A stretch of DNA of 64,000 nt from contig JAUIMM010000534.1 of assembly GCA_031769625.1 (NCBI GenBank), positions 5,544,001 through 5,608,000 of the forward strand, read 5' to 3'. This document shows, one piece after another, positions 33,701-46,862 of this stretch; within the stretch, counting starts at the first letter, position 1; each line of letters begins with the position of its first letter. The notes beneath the pieces are model-generated. The model was not told where the DNA came from. It searched no databases and worked only from the letters and a program-made list of their open reading frames with translations. The position numbers were made by a program, and so were the translations under genes. Source of the DNA: Taudactylus pleione. Lineage: Eukaryota > Chordata > Amphibia > Anura > Myobatrachidae.

Positions 33701-34519
33701 GCTTGCTAAATTCAGCATTGAAGCAGACCCCATAGAAACCTATGAGAGCTGCTTTTGTGGAAGAAAAAGGGGGATTGCAGTAGATATCGCCTCTATCTGC
33801 TGTTGTCCCCTGTATTTACATTCAGGGGATACTTGATATTTGCGGGTACCACCCAAAACAGGAGTTTTCACGTAGCCCTTAAATTATCACAAAATCACAT
33901 TTTGTACTACAGTACTTTTTGCATTTTTCGTTTCATTCGTTTGAGATTAAATGAATAAAAGTTTGCTTTTAATAATTTAAATAAAAAAATAAAAAACACA
34001 AATCAGCCATTTGACACAATTTAAAAACCTCCAGTACTTTCCTTATGCCCGCTAACAACCTTCTGTATGATTCTGCTATCAAAATTGTCACTTTTATGGG
34101 GTCCAGGATGGTTTCCCCGTTATTTTATGCCCTTCTCCGTCGCATGTTATATAAAAATTGCACACCCTCCCCACAAGTAGCGCAAATTTCTAATTGAATT
34201 GAGCCTATCAAGGGAGTGAGCATTCGTGCGAAGTTTGCACATTTCATGAAACAAACTCGCACCTACTTGGATGTACAATGTAAATAATTGCCTTTTCCTA
34301 TTATGGACCAGGGTACACAAACAATATCAACTACACACAGATCACAAATCTGACCCAGCTCTCAGCTACTGTAGTTGATAAGTGAAAATACATATTAACA
34401 ACAAACCTTCTGGCTGTCCGGTTCTAATGAAATAAATCACTTCCTTCATAAATGTTACCCTATCTGTGTGTCCTGTAGCATAATCTAACACAACCATATA
34501 TTGTCTCTATCTGTGGAGT

Positions 34520-34843
34520 CAGGGCCGGATTGAGGGTTACATGGGCCTGGAGCTGAAAATGACCAAGGGCCTATTATGAGAAGCAGAGGAGGTGTGGCCA
34601 GTGCCATGTGGGTGTGTACACCAACTATACTCTTAGCCCCAATGTCTCCGTAAATATGTAAAAAAAAAAAAAGTGCTTAATTTTGTGAGGTAAATAGAAA
34701 TACAATTTTATGACTCTTGATTTATGGCTGACCGTGTGGAGAGCAGATGGCCAGTCAACATCATGTTGTAATGACAATGGGCCTATTTTTATGTGGAGGC
34801 CTGGAACTGTAGCTCCATCCGCCCCATTGTTAATCTGGCCCTG
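34520..34843. mobile_element. hAT MITE, 324 bp, perfect 8-bp duplication
   Basis: CAGGGCCGGATTGAG at the left and TTAATCTGGCCCTG at the right, with TGTGGAGT duplicated exactly (34512-34519 and 34844-34851). The right target copy is also the first piece of the 32-bp satellite that follows. Confidence 0.9.
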
Positions 34844-34851
34844 TGTGGAGT

Positions 34852-35850
34852 GTGTGGTCACCTAACAGGTCATCTAAGAGAGGGTGTGATCACATAACAG
34901 GTCAGCTAACAGAGTCTGTGTTCACATAACAGGTCATCTAACAGAGTGTGTGGTCACCTAACAGATCATCTAACAGAGTGTGTGGTCACCTAACAGGTCA
35001 TTTAAGAGAGTGTGTGATCACCTAATAGGTCAGCTAACAGAATGTGTGGTCACCTAACAGGTCATCTAACAGAGTGTGTGGTCATCTCACATAGTTTGTG
35101 GTCACCTAACATGTCATCTAACAGAGTGTGTGATCACCTAACAAGTCATCTAACAGAATGTGTGGTCACCTAACAGGTCATCTAACAGAGTCTGTGATCA
35201 TATAAGAGGTCATCTAACAGAGTGTGTGGTCACCTAAATGGTCATCTAAGAGAGTGTTTGGTCACCTAACAAGGTGTGTGGGGACCCACAACAGTTCATC
35301 TAACAGAGTCTGTGGCCACATAACAGGTCATCTAACAGAGTCTGTAATCACATAGCAGGTCATCTAACAGAAAGGGTGGTCACCTAACAGGTCATCTAAC
35401 AGAGTGTGTGGTCACCTAACAGGTCATCTCACAGAGTGTGTCATCACCTAACGGGTCATCTAACAGAGTGTGCAGTCATCTAACAGGTAATCTAACAGAG
35501 TCTGTAATCACATAGCAGGTCATCTAACAGAAAGGGTGGTCACCTAACAGGTCATCTAACAGAGTGTGTGGTCACCTAACAGGTCATCTCACAGAGTGTG
35601 TCATCACCTAACGTGTCATCTAACAGAGTGTGCAGTCATCTAACAGGTAATCTAACAGAGTGTGTGGTCACCTAACAGGTCATCTAACAGAAAGGGTGGT
35701 CACCTAACAGGTCATCTAACAAAGTATTTGGTCACCTAAATGTCACCTAACAGGTCATCTAACAGAGTGTGTGGTCACCTAACAGATCATCTAACAGAGT
35801 GTGTGGTCACCTAACAGGTCATCTAACAGAGTGTGTCGTCACCTAACAGT
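34852..35850. repeat. 32-bp satellite array, about 1 kb
   Basis: About 31 units of the form GTGTGTGGTCACCTAACAGG plus TCATCTAACAGA. A block of about 180 bp starting near 35340 is repeated almost exactly near 35500, showing multi-unit duplication. Confidence 0.92.
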
Positions 35851-35879
35851 ATTTAAGGGATAGAATTTTGCTTAAGCAA

Positions 35880-36330
35880 CATTCATTTTGCATCCTGTCA
35901 ACAGTTCAAACCAATGGTGTAATGGCATGGCAAATATTTTCTTGGCACACATTAGGGTTCATAATGCCAATTGAACATTGTTTAATGTCATAACCAGCAA
36001 GAGTATTGTTGCTGACCATTTCTTTATGGCTACAATCTACCCATCTTGTAATGGGTATTCCCAGCTGGAGAATGTGATAGGCACACGTCATCTCAACCTG
36101 ATTCTGATTCAGGACAATCAGTTCAGTGTACACTAATGGCCTCCACAGTCATCCAGTTCTTTATCCAGAACCCAATCCTTTAAAATGTGATGGGGCAGGA
36201 GATTCACAGCATGAATGTGCAGCCAACAAATATATAGCAACCGTCTGATGTTATCATTTTAAGCTTTCTCTAAGGAATATTTCCAGCCCCTTGTTGAAAT
36301 CATGCCACAAAGATGGGTAGGGGCAAATGG
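35880..36330 (+). pseudogene. Tc1/mariner transposase, decayed C-terminal part
   Basis: In broken plus-strand frames the sequence gives FFMATIYPSCNGY, then WPPQS, then EYFQPLVEIMPQR. This follows the layout of vertebrate Tc1-like transposases: a catalytic-domain stretch, WPPQSPDLNPIE and the C-terminal block with H/PLVESMPRR. Several stops and deletions make it inactive. No terminal inverted repeats were found. Confidence 0.7.
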
Positions 36331-36997
36331 TAGCCCCTACCCATCACTAGAAAGGTGTACCTAATTAGTGGCGACTGGGTGTATATTAACATATTCACAT
36401 TTGCACCATTATATCAATTAGTAAAACTATGCAATTAAACAATTTAATGCAATCACTCTCTGTTGCAATCTGTAAATAATAATACATTCTTAAAAAAAAC
36501 CTTTTTGCCTTAAACTCACATGCTTCCTATAAAAACCACTTACACATTAATGAGTAATGCTGTCCATTGTATACGTTATTCATGATTTACACTACACACA
36601 GACAACATGCAGATAATAAGATACAAACTTGAGCTTTTCTATAGTGCGATAGGATAGAGATTGGAAGCATATTGGAATTATAGGGGACAATTATCTACAA
36701 TGCGCGTCTGCACACATCATGGTAATTAGGGGAAAAACTACACTGGGCCTTATTCAGAGTTGTGCGCAGACCCGATGGTTTACATACAACTCCGATGGCT
36801 GCCGATTGGCACATGATCTGTACTTTACATGTGCCGAATGCCGATCTGTGTCTGTGAAGATGGTTGCAGTGCCCCCAAAGATGCAGAATGATTGACATGC
36901 TGCGGCCGTTTGGGGGTGGAGAAGGAACAGCGATGGCCAGTGTCAAAGAAAACAAGGCCGTCATACCAATTTTCTGGGCGTGCCAAGACCAGTAAAC
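36331..36997. other. No gene seen; one MITE-like left end
   Basis: GGGCCTTATTCAGAGTTGTG at about 36743 looks like a Harbinger-like MITE end. The sequence to about 36990 contains GATGGTTTACATACAACTCC and CCGATCTGTGTC but no mirrored right end. Confidence 0.4.
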
Positions 36998-37366
36998 ATA
37001 ACAAAGTGCAAGCTGCTTAAATAAATTTGGCAATACTCTTCATGTGCATGAAAGGGAGGGGTCATACTAAACAAAAAACAGAAAGGGGGGTGTCCCCTAG
37101 ATTTCCCCCAGCAAATACATGGTAAGCCACCAAGCCAACTTCACGGATTCTCTGATACTTGTGGTCTTTACACTGCATGATAACAGTATCTACTCTGGGC
37201 CTTGTAATTTTCCATTGTAAGGCCTCATGGTAAAGGCACATATAGAAATACATCCAAATTGAGAGAGATCTTACCTGTGAGTCACCCCTGGGACCTCAAA
37301 TTAGCACTATAGGCATGCCCTCCAAATGCTGGTTCCATCTATGCCTCTCAAAACAGCAAACATAAT
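36998..37366 (+). repeat. LTR-element internal fragment upstream of an LTR
   Basis: The first 100 bases (CAAAGTGCAAGCTGCTTAAA, then GCATGAAAGGGAGGGGTCAT) recur right after the LTR at 41151-41275. The fragment ends directly at TGTCGAAGCTGG, the LTR start. No retroviral protein domain is recognisable. Confidence 0.5.
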
Positions 37367-37536
37367 GTCGAAGCTGGTTTAGTGGCTGAGACAGAATCAG
37401 TGTAAAATTAGCTTGGAGCGACGCCATCTTGCAAATGGCGACAAGACTCCATCTTAGAAATAGATCACACAACGCCATTTTGTCAAAACCACAGAGTAAC
37501 AATCTTCCCCAAACACATACCAACAGTGTTTAACAT

Positions 37537-38491
37537 ACCGTATATACTCGAGTATAAGCCGAGTTTTTCAGCACAAAAAATGTGCTGAAAAAGTACCTCC
37601 TCGGCTTATACTCGAGTGAAGTGTAGCGCTGACCGGACGGAGTTCGGTCAGCGCTACACACTGCCAAACACACAGCCGCCGCAGCCGCCAGCTGTGTGTT
37701 TGCTGTAATCAGCAGCCGCTGAGAGTCTGTCAGACTCTCAGCGGCTGCTGCTGCTCCCACTGCGGGAGCCATCTTCCGGCTCCCGCAGTGGGTGATGGGA
37801 GACACGTCGTCATGACGACGTCCCTCCCATGCAAAGCAGCTGGAGGAGTAGACAGCGGCGGGACCAGGAGCGGGAGTTTCAGGTAAGTGTTTATTTTTTT
37901 TTAATTCTTATCACGTCTCTCTCTACTAGGGGGGGGGACTACAGGGGGCACTACCAGGGGGCGATTACTACAGGGGGCACTACCAGGGGGCGATTACTAC
38001 AGGGGGCATTATCAGGGGGCGATTACTACAGGGGGCACTAAAAGGGGGGATTACCACTGGGGGAACTACCAGGGGGGGATTACTACAGGGGGCACTACCA
38101 GGGGGGGATTACTACAGGGGGGGATTACTACAGGGGGCACTAAAAGGGGGGATTACAACTGGGGGAACTACCAGGGGAGGATTACTACAGGGGGCACTAC
38201 CAGTGGGGGATTACTACAGGGGGCACTAAAAGGGGGGATTACTACTGGGGGTACTACCAGGGGGGGATTACTACTGGAGGCACTGAAAGGGGGGATTACC
38301 ACTGGGGGCACTACCAGGAGGGATTACTACTGGGGGCACAACCTGGGGGAATTACTACTGGGGGCACTACCAGCTGCTGCCATTTCCCACACTAGGGTTA
38401 TACTCGAGTCAATAAGTTTTCCCAGTTTTTTGGGGTAAAAGTAGGTACCTCGGCTTATATTCGGGTCGGCTTATACTCGAGTATATACGGG
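37537..38491. mobile_element. DNA element with CTCGAGTATAAGCCGAG ends
   Basis: CCGTATATACTCGAGTATAA at the left, and CGGCTTATACTCGAGTATAT followed by ACGG at the right, are inverted repeats. The left arm also contains a TTTTTCAGCACA/TGTGCTGAAAAA hairpin, a hairpin built on CGCTGACCGGACGG, and a CCGCCGCAGCCGCC region. The interior is mainly the G-rich array. Confidence 0.75.
37925..38370 (+). repeat. G-rich tandem array in the CTCGAG element
   Basis: About 15 units of 28-30 bp, GGGGGCACTACCAGGGGGCG plus ATTACTACA, each with two runs of four or more G. Strong G-quadruplex potential on the plus strand. Confidence 0.9.
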
Positions 38492-38841
38492 TATATAAAA
38501 AATTACTTATTAGCATTAGAACACTTTTTAGTAATCCTTCCAGAAATCATGCTCTGATGTACACAAAGCCCATTCTGGGGACAACCTTGATACCATAACA
38601 AACACAGTATACTAGGAAAACAACTAACAATACACCAGAATACTGTGAGCATTGTACATATAGAGTGTATGAGCTGTGGCAATTGTAATATAACCCAGAC
38701 ATTGATTCTAAACAGGTTTTGGTCTCACTATCAGACAGAATGACCCCCTTCACAGCTGGGGGTCTCCACCCTGTCTGAGAGTGAAGCTCACTGCCCATAA
38801 CACATTTGCATTGCAGTTTGAAAATGTTAGTAAGAAATTAG

Positions 38842-38843
<2 letters not shown>

Positions 38844-38881
<38 letters not shown>

Positions 38882-38890
38882 TATATATAT
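38844..38890. repeat. (TA)n microsatellite in the LTR
   Basis: An alternating AT tract of about 47 bases. Unlike the other long TA tracts of the window it has no hAT terminus next to it. Confidence 0.9.
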
Positions 38891-39100
38891 AAAATCCATC
38901 ATAAATAGAATCTCATGCATAAACACTGCACATTACGCACAGTTACGTGGCTAACATGACGCACATTAGCGAATGCACAATATCCTGCATGCGAACGCTG
39001 TTTATTAGTTCCATGCGTGCACATCTGCCCCAAATCAGATAAACCTAACTAGCGTCTTTTCCCAAACCCCTAATACTTACATAATGCACACTCACATAAA

Positions 39101-40410
<1,310 letters not shown>

Positions 40411-41150
40411 TTAAAGTATAATATCCAAGTTTTATACATTTATTACAAATGCTGTGAAATAAAGACTATTTTGGTATCTAAGGTTTAATACGTGATAAGT
40501 AAGCCGTGTTTGGTATTGTACTGATCTGCATTTCCTCAACAGCTATCTGGTACCATCGGTGAGAAGATCGCAACATGCATTCGCAACTTATGGACCGTAG
40601 AGACTTAAAGCACCAGAATGTACATTGTAAAACCAACAGCCAAGATTTACATGAGGCAGGGAAACGGAGGCAACAAGCTGTTAGAGGCTGTTCTGTGTCC
40701 ATTTGAATCAACCTGTTAAATGCCCTGTAACAAACGCACCACGATGGGGAACCAATGGGATCAGCAACAAACTTCTCTATTGTGTTGTCTGTTTCTGTAA
40801 GGATATAAAGGTGTGTGTTGTGACCCCAGTCTGGAGTATTCTTGCTGATTGCTGATTGACGGAGGTTTCTTGCTGATGCCGGTATCTGGTCCAGAGCGCG
40901 TGCGTCTGTATGACTGTAACTTGGGTCTGTATAATTCTTTGCGCTAAATTGTACTTAGATCACAGCATGTAACTCACTGTACTTTACTTGAATAATACTT
41001 TGTGCTTTGGAAACACATGTTCAAGGTCTAAAGTCTTTATTTTACTGTGTGACTGCGTACGCAAATGGCGTCAATTTTAGAGGTTTATAGGCAGGTTTTA
41101 GAAGGTATAGGTAGGTGCGTATAGAGGTTGAAATCCAGTATCCTTAATAA

Positions 41151-41275
41151 CAAAGTGGAAGCTGCTCAAATCAATTTGGCAATACTCTTCAGGTGCATGA
41201 AAGGGAGGGGTCATACTAAACAAAAAAACAGAAAAGGGGGTGTCCCCCAGATGTCCCCCAGCACACTAATTTGTA
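41151..41275 (+). repeat. Internal LTR-element fragment downstream of the LTR
   Basis: ACAAAGTGGAAGCTGCTCAA through GGGGGTGTCCCCCAG repeats the start of 36998-37366. Being directly after the LTR, it would be the primer-binding-site side of the element. Confidence 0.5.
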
Positions 41276-42100
41276 CCTGCAACAATACTTAAAAACTATA
41301 TAGTAATAGAACAAAGTGGCCTCCCTAGAATAGCCAGCAGTGACAGAACAGTGCATTGCTGTGCCCATAGTAGTGATTCATGGTTTGTACCCATTGATGG
41401 TCATCCCTGCTGATTGGCTGATGGCCAATCAGGTTCAGGGGTGGGACTTAGCAATGCGCGGACTGTAAGCCAATGATGTTTGTCAACAATCAATGGTCAT
41501 ACCTAGCCCATAGTAAGAGTTTTAGCCACCTGGGCCCCTAGGTGTTCCCTTGACATGCTTTAAAATTATGATACTGTTAAAGCACATTGGTAGAAACACC
41601 AATCATCATCATCAACATAATAATGGTGACATTTTAGTGTACAATTAAATAAAACAATAAGATTTAATGAAAAAAATGTTGCGCACACCTTGCACTATTA
41701 CTGATTAAAAATATACAGTATATATATATTTCTAACAATGGTTTACATCTAAATGTGCAAAAAAAAATAAGATAGATAGTTTAAAATGTGTTGCCCGGGT
41801 TTAAATCTTCAAGTTATTAAGTTTTATTATGTGATGTGGTCCAAATCCATCTAGTGAAAGGCCCAGAACAGGCTTCCTGGGTCAACATTCCTTCCAGCTC
41901 ACTCCGCAGCGAGGTCCGACCAGAATCTCAACCACTCCATTAGACAACCCTGGATCAATTGCCATCCCTCTGTGAAGTTTTCATCCAAATCCATCCAAAT
42001 CCACTTTCTTGATACTGAATAACTACAGTATGTAAGATTTGGCAGCTTTACCTTGAAAGCTGTGGAAGCTATTCGCCAACAAAGAAACATAAAAAACATT
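41276..42100. other. No gene seen; MITE fragment at 41381-41508
   Basis: The fragment (GATGGTCATCCCTGCTGATT to CAATGGTCATACCTAG) is a short relative of the 14053-14400 block. The rest is unassigned AT-rich sequence. Confidence 0.45.
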
Positions 42101-43318
42101 TTTTCCCGCCTGGCTCGGATCTGAAATCGAGACAAAACGTCATCATCCCGCTGTCGGATTCTCGCGGGTTTTGGATTCTTTAAAAAGGTCCCGGGATCGC
42201 CGCCATTTTTCATTCCAGCTGTGGAGTGTGCACAGGGAGAGAGCTGGGATTTGTGTGTTGGTTGCTGCTAACCCTGACCATAGGGGCTGGCTGGCTACTG
42301 TTGTCCAGTGCTGTGCTGCTGTCTGTCAAGGGCTTCTGCTCCGAAAAAAAAACAACAAAAAAAACACACCTGTCACTGTTATCGGTGTAGCTGTCACTGT
42401 CATAAAAAACACACCTGTCACTGTTATCGGTGTAGCTGTCGCTGTCACTGTCATCGGTGTAGCTGTCACTGTCATCAGTATAGCTGTCGCTGTCACTCTC
42501 ACTGTCATAAAAAAAACATCTGTCACTGTCATCGGTGTAGCTGTCGCTGTCATCGGCATAACTGTCACTGCCTCTGTCATAAAAAACACACCTGTCACTG
42601 TCATCGATGTAGCTGTCACTGTCACTGTAACTGGCAGAAAAAAAAACACCCGTCTGTCATCGGCACAACTATCATGACATCTTGCGTCTGTAGAGCCAGT
42701 TTGTGCAGGGACAGATTAATTGCCAGCTTGTTTTGTGGGGCACCAAACGAACCAATCATTTCAGCCACAGTCGTGTGGCAGACCCTGGCGCTGAAATGAT
42801 TGGTTTGTTAAAGTGTGCATGTCCTGTTTATACAACATAAGGGTGGGTGGAATGGCCCAAGGACAATTCTATCTTGCACCACTTTTTGTTCTTTGCAGTA
42901 TGTACTCTTTGGGGCCTAGTTTTACAAACTGCCATCCTGTCTGCCACTGCAGTGCCACTCCTAGATGGGCCACGTGTTTGTGCCACTCACTTGTGTTGCT
43001 TAGCATAGTCATCCAGCTACCTCGGTCAACCTTTTGGCCTAAAAACCATATTGTGAGGTGTGAGGTGCTCAGAATAGACTGGGAATTAGTGGAAATGAAT
43101 GTTATAGAGGTTAATAATAGCATAGGAGCAGAAAAAGCCACAAATTCTGTGATTTTAGCTGTTTTTATGCTTTTTTCCAAAAAAATAAATAAATACAGAT
43201 CCAAAACACAAAATACAAAATACGGAAGGGTGGTTTTGGCAAAACCAAATCCAGATCCAGAACAAGAAGAAAGATCCAGATCCAAAACCAAAACACGAAA
43301 AGGGGCCGGTGCACACCC
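42101..43318 (+). mobile_element. hAT element E, internally replaced, 5' truncated
   Basis: The left part (CGGATCTGAAATCGAGACAA, CGCCGCCATTTTTCATTCC, GTGGAGTGTGCACAGGGAGA) matches the family's 5' promoter region. The right part from about 42690 (GAGCCAGTTTGTGCAGGGAC) to CACCCCTA at 43318 matches its 3' UTR and terminus. The transposase is gone; a tandem array lies in its place. A non-autonomous derivative that has also lost its 5' terminus. Confidence 0.85.
42350..42660 (+). repeat. Tandem array in hAT E
   Basis: Units of about 18 bp, TGTCACTGTCATCGGTGTAG with variants, interrupted by CATAAAAAACACACC. The long frames in all registers (with the words TVTV, CHCH) come from this repeat. Confidence 0.9.
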
Positions 43319-43320
43319 CT

Positions 43321-43369
<49 letters not shown>

Positions 43370-43370
43370 A
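43319..43370. repeat. (TA)n tract between hAT E and a PLE end
   Basis: ACATATATA start followed by pure TA alternation, then ACATATAAAGTAAC, where PLE sequence begins. Confidence 0.9.
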
Positions 43371-43515
43371 GTAACTCAATTCCGGCACTCACTGAGTATA
43401 CAGCGTATAATGGCGTGGTTGCCCTCCATGGACCACCAGGTCCGATATGCACAACGAATAATGGCGGCACTCCACAACTGTTATTCAAAGAGCCATAAGC
43501 ACTTTAATGCAGAAA

Positions 43516-43548
43516 TCCAATGTTTTGGGCATCAGCCCTTCGTCTGGG
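43516..43548 (-). ncRNA. Hammerhead-like ribozyme motif, degenerate (PLE 2)
   Basis: On the minus strand: CAGACGA, then stem II AGGGC-UGAU-GCCC, then AAAAC. This is the hammerhead core order CUGANGA / stem II / GAAAC with two core changes. It lies in the 3' flank of PLE 2 and in the same orientation, the place where PLEs are known to carry hammerhead ribozymes. Probably inactive. Confidence 0.55.
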
Positions 43549-44220
43549 ATACAAATGACTAACATACAAAAACACATTTAAATACACACATAATTAAAAA
43601 ATTACCTTCAACAGGTGAACCGGAACATTAGCGTCCACCTCCATCAGTCACAACTAACCCGCGTCCAGCAGCCGCGGTCGCGGATAGAGTGATGTCATCA
43701 GGCTGCGTCCGCGACGTCACCGGGTCACATGGCGCGCCTATATAACCATGGCAACCAAAACTGTTGCCGGAAAATACATAGCGTTAAACAGGATAGTTAA
43801 TTCATGAGACAGTTTAACATAGAGCATCTAGATGTATATCGCGAAACACACAATCATAGTCGCCTCTTAAAGTGTATCAAATGGTTATATATACACGAAA
43901 TGCAACTAAATATGACTATAATATAACCATCGGGTATCAGGGGCATCAGTCACATAAACAGAAAAACAAAAATGGCAAGTACCTCCCACACACTGTATAT
44001 AAGAATAGAATATACAAACCCCGATCACACCTATTAGATCCAAAAAAAATTTTTTTTAGAAATATAAGCAACATGAACATATCTACAAAAAGCATTGTAG
44101 GCCCAAAGACTCATTAAGTCCTTTAGGGGCCATCGTACCAAGTTTATAGATCCATCGGCATTCTACCTGCAACAACCTTTGAGGTCTATTCCCCCCCCCT
44201 AATACTAGGTGGAATATGAT

Positions 44221-45345
44221 CTATAATCTTAAATCAGCTACTGTATGTTTCAGGGCTATCCAATGCCTGGCTACAGGTTGATCACTAAAGCCAGCATTAA
44301 TGCCTAAACGGATGGCTGAACGATGTAAAGCCATGCGTTCTTTAATTTGACGTTCTGTTTTGCCCACATAATTAAGTCCACATGGGCAAAACAGTAAGTA
44401 GACTACAAACATCGTGCTACAAGTAACAGGGAATCTAATACAAAATTTCTTGCCTGTGTGTGGGTGATTAAACGTGTCCCCCAAAATCACTGCTCTACAT
44501 GTGATACACCCCAAATATCGATGGTAACCATTCTTCAACGAAAGGAAATGTTGAGGTTTTTTCCTAATCTTAGCTACATCTAATTTCACCAGACGATCTT
44601 TTAAATTCCGGCCTCTGGTAAAGCAAGGCATTATTTTAGAATCTTTCAAAGTAGGCAAATCACCATCAGTGTTGACTACTGGCCAAAGATCTTTTACAAT
44701 CCCAACTGTTTCTGAACTTCTCGTGTTAAAGCGATTAACCCAAGGTATGACTGATCTTATTTACACAATTAGCCTTAAGCATCAATTCCCTAGGTACATC
44801 AAGTATTCTCTGTTTTATCTTGATTAAATCCCTCTTTTTATAACCACGGGCCTCAAATTTATTGATCATTACATTCAACTGATATTCTAATTGGGCTGGG
44901 TCACTGGTGATACGCCTTACCCTCAACATCTGAGAGTATGGCAACCCTCAGCGCAACGGTAAAGGATGGAAGCTGTCATATCTTAAAATCGTATTCCTGT
45001 CCGTCTCTTTAATGTACAGATCTGTACTTAATACCCCATTTTTCAAAGAGATACTGACATCCAAAAAATTAACCAACTCACTATCAATAGTATATGTCAA
45101 TTGTACCTCATGACCAGAACAATTGTGAGAATCAAGAAGATCCTGCAGTTCTTCCTTTGACCCAGACCACAGGATCAGCAGGTCATCTATAAATCTACAA
45201 TATAACAATAGCTTGCTAGAAATATCTGAAACCCGACTAAAAAGTTGTTGTTCTATCATATACATATACGCATTGGCGTACGAGACATATATGACACATA
45301 AATGCCCCCGCTTTGCGCCAGTTTTTTTAAATAGTAGCATTCAAA
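44221..45345 (-). pseudogene. PLE 2 reverse transcriptase and GIY-YIG endonuclease
   Basis: Three minus-strand frames continue each other. 45340-44948 has the RT motif C as YCRFIDDLLILW followed by VNFLDVSISL; 44944-44735 has the thumb region (MPYSQMLRVRRI); 44658-44221 has MPCFTRGRNLKDRLV, a Cys-rich linker, and the GIY-YIG endonuclease as LLFCPCGLNYVGKTERQIKERM. Two frame changes separate them, and the first RT motifs are missing. The order RT then GIY-YIG is diagnostic of Penelope-type elements, which use the enzyme to nick the target and prime reverse transcription. Confidence 0.87.
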
Positions 45346-46780
45346 GTGAACCAAATACAACAATTGATAGCTGCACCCTTCTCGTAATATCTGTTAGATA
45401 TACAATTGATAATAACACAAAAAGAAGAGAAAGAGGGCGCTTCTAGACATATTGAATACAGAGATTTATAGAACCAGATGTAATACAATTAAAATAGAAT
45501 AGCAATCTAAGTGCTCAAATGAACAGTCCTAGATGAAGGAGTAGATGGTAGATTATTTTTCTCTCAAGAATATCCTTATTATTGAGTCCTTGTTGATCTT
45601 TTTATGGTTCAGAGTGGCATTTGAAGGTAATGGATACACCGTATAAGATTGTTCTTTGTAGTCTCACTGAAAAATACCCTTACACCAGAATACACCTAGA
45701 CAGAAAGTGCCAATACTGCCACTATCAGTAATAAATAAGAAACTTTCTCAGAAATACAATAAATTAATGTTTTATTCCATAAAAGCAGTAATTTCTGTAG
45801 GAGGTAGCTTACATCAAGTGTTAATACATAAAATGGATGGAAACCCAACACGTTTCGTCCCTAAGCGGAACTTCATCAGGGGCACATCTTTAAAACAAAG
45901 CAAATGGGTGTATATGGGTAAAGGATACAGAAAAAAGGGGATTAAAATTAAAATATCCAATAATTTTGTCAATATAGGCTAGAGAATTATCAAAGAGGTC
46001 CACATGGGAGCATCTTTCCAAACATACCGTCATAACACTCAATCTCACAAAATAAAATCTAAATACAAAATGTTTATTTTTCTTCCCATAGAAATCCAAA
46101 AGGTACTCATTTGGGCATGGTCTTTGAACTTATAAAAGCACATTGAGATTTTTAATAATACTCAGTTTTGTTTTAGAAAATTTCCTTTAGAAAAAAAATA
46201 CCTCAGATCATATAAGTAAAACGGTATAGGAGTTGGAAAATTTCTTGAATAGAGGTTTAAACAATGGATGTACCAAAGATACATAAGAATCCAGTTAGTC
46301 CCCTGCTATGGCCTATGATATGGTAAGTTGGATCAGTTGGCTAGAGTTTCAGAATACACAGATATATTTTGAAATAACTATGTTTTTAGATTGGAGGCAA
46401 ATGCACTTTTGAAAATAAATAAATGGAGTGATGATTATACAGTAAGTATGTAGCGTACTGTGGATGTAAAGTCACTATACTGTATAAGGCAATTCCACAT
46501 GAGAAGGCTTTAGACCAAACTCTAAAACAGAAGAAAAAGTGCTAATTTCAAAGGGTAAATAATTAAGTTTAGACCTAAAGGGGTGCTATAAAAATATTTA
46601 TTTATAAAGCTAATGCGTGTGTAATGTATAGATTTCCAGTGAATATAAATTGATTGTATCTTGATTATCAGAGAAAGGATAAAACAATCAAAATTTTTAA
46701 TTTTTGATACTAATATTAATAAAGATAAAAATGCATTTTGACCTGGTTATTGAAACACAAAATATAATGATGATTTATTC
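45346..46780 (-). mobile_element. PLE-like flank (pLTR type), third PLE family
   Basis: Contains a canonical hammerhead-like core on the minus strand at 45841-45880 and AT-rich non-coding sequence. There is no RT frame. The start near 45346 joins PLE 2 directly. The right limit is uncertain; an L2 3' end begins at 46785. Confidence 0.45.
45841..45880 (-). ncRNA. Hammerhead-like ribozyme motif, canonical core
   Basis: On the minus strand CCTGATGAAGTTCCGC, then TTAGGGACGAAACGTG, then TTGGGTTTC. CTGATGA and GAAAC are the two conserved core boxes; GTTCC pairs with GGGAC as stem II. A very short stem III with a loop follows (AC...GT), as in PLE-type hammerheads. Stem I and the cleavage site could not be fixed by eye. 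Confidence 0.65.
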
Positions 46781-46784
46781 CTAT

Positions 46785-46862
46785 AGATTGTAAGCTTGCG
46801 GGCAGGGCCATCTTACCTTTATGTATGTCTTTTATGTATGTATGTATGTATGTATGTATGTA
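46785..46862 (+). mobile_element. L2-like 3' end with (ATGT)n tail
   Basis: GATTGTAAGCTTGCGGGCAG followed by GGCCATCTTACC and ATGT repeats is a short LINE 3' terminus, the same UTR words as at 39230-39260 in the opposite orientation. Confidence 0.65.

Larger units (their letters stand above)
43371..45345 (-). mobile_element. Penelope-like element 2, 5'-truncated
   Basis: On the minus strand the order is RT remnant, linker, GIY-YIG domain, then a 3' region with a hammerhead-like motif, ending next to the TA tract at about 43371. The 5' end is lost at about 45345, where a different PLE-like sequence starts. Confidence 0.85.

Noticed and set aside
34852..35850. CRISPR-like periodic repeat
   Set aside because: 32-bp head-to-tail satellite without spacers.
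42171..42799. Long overlapping frames in three registers (TVIGVAVTV, CHCHR words)
   Set aside because: All come from an 18-bp tandem repeat in hAT E.
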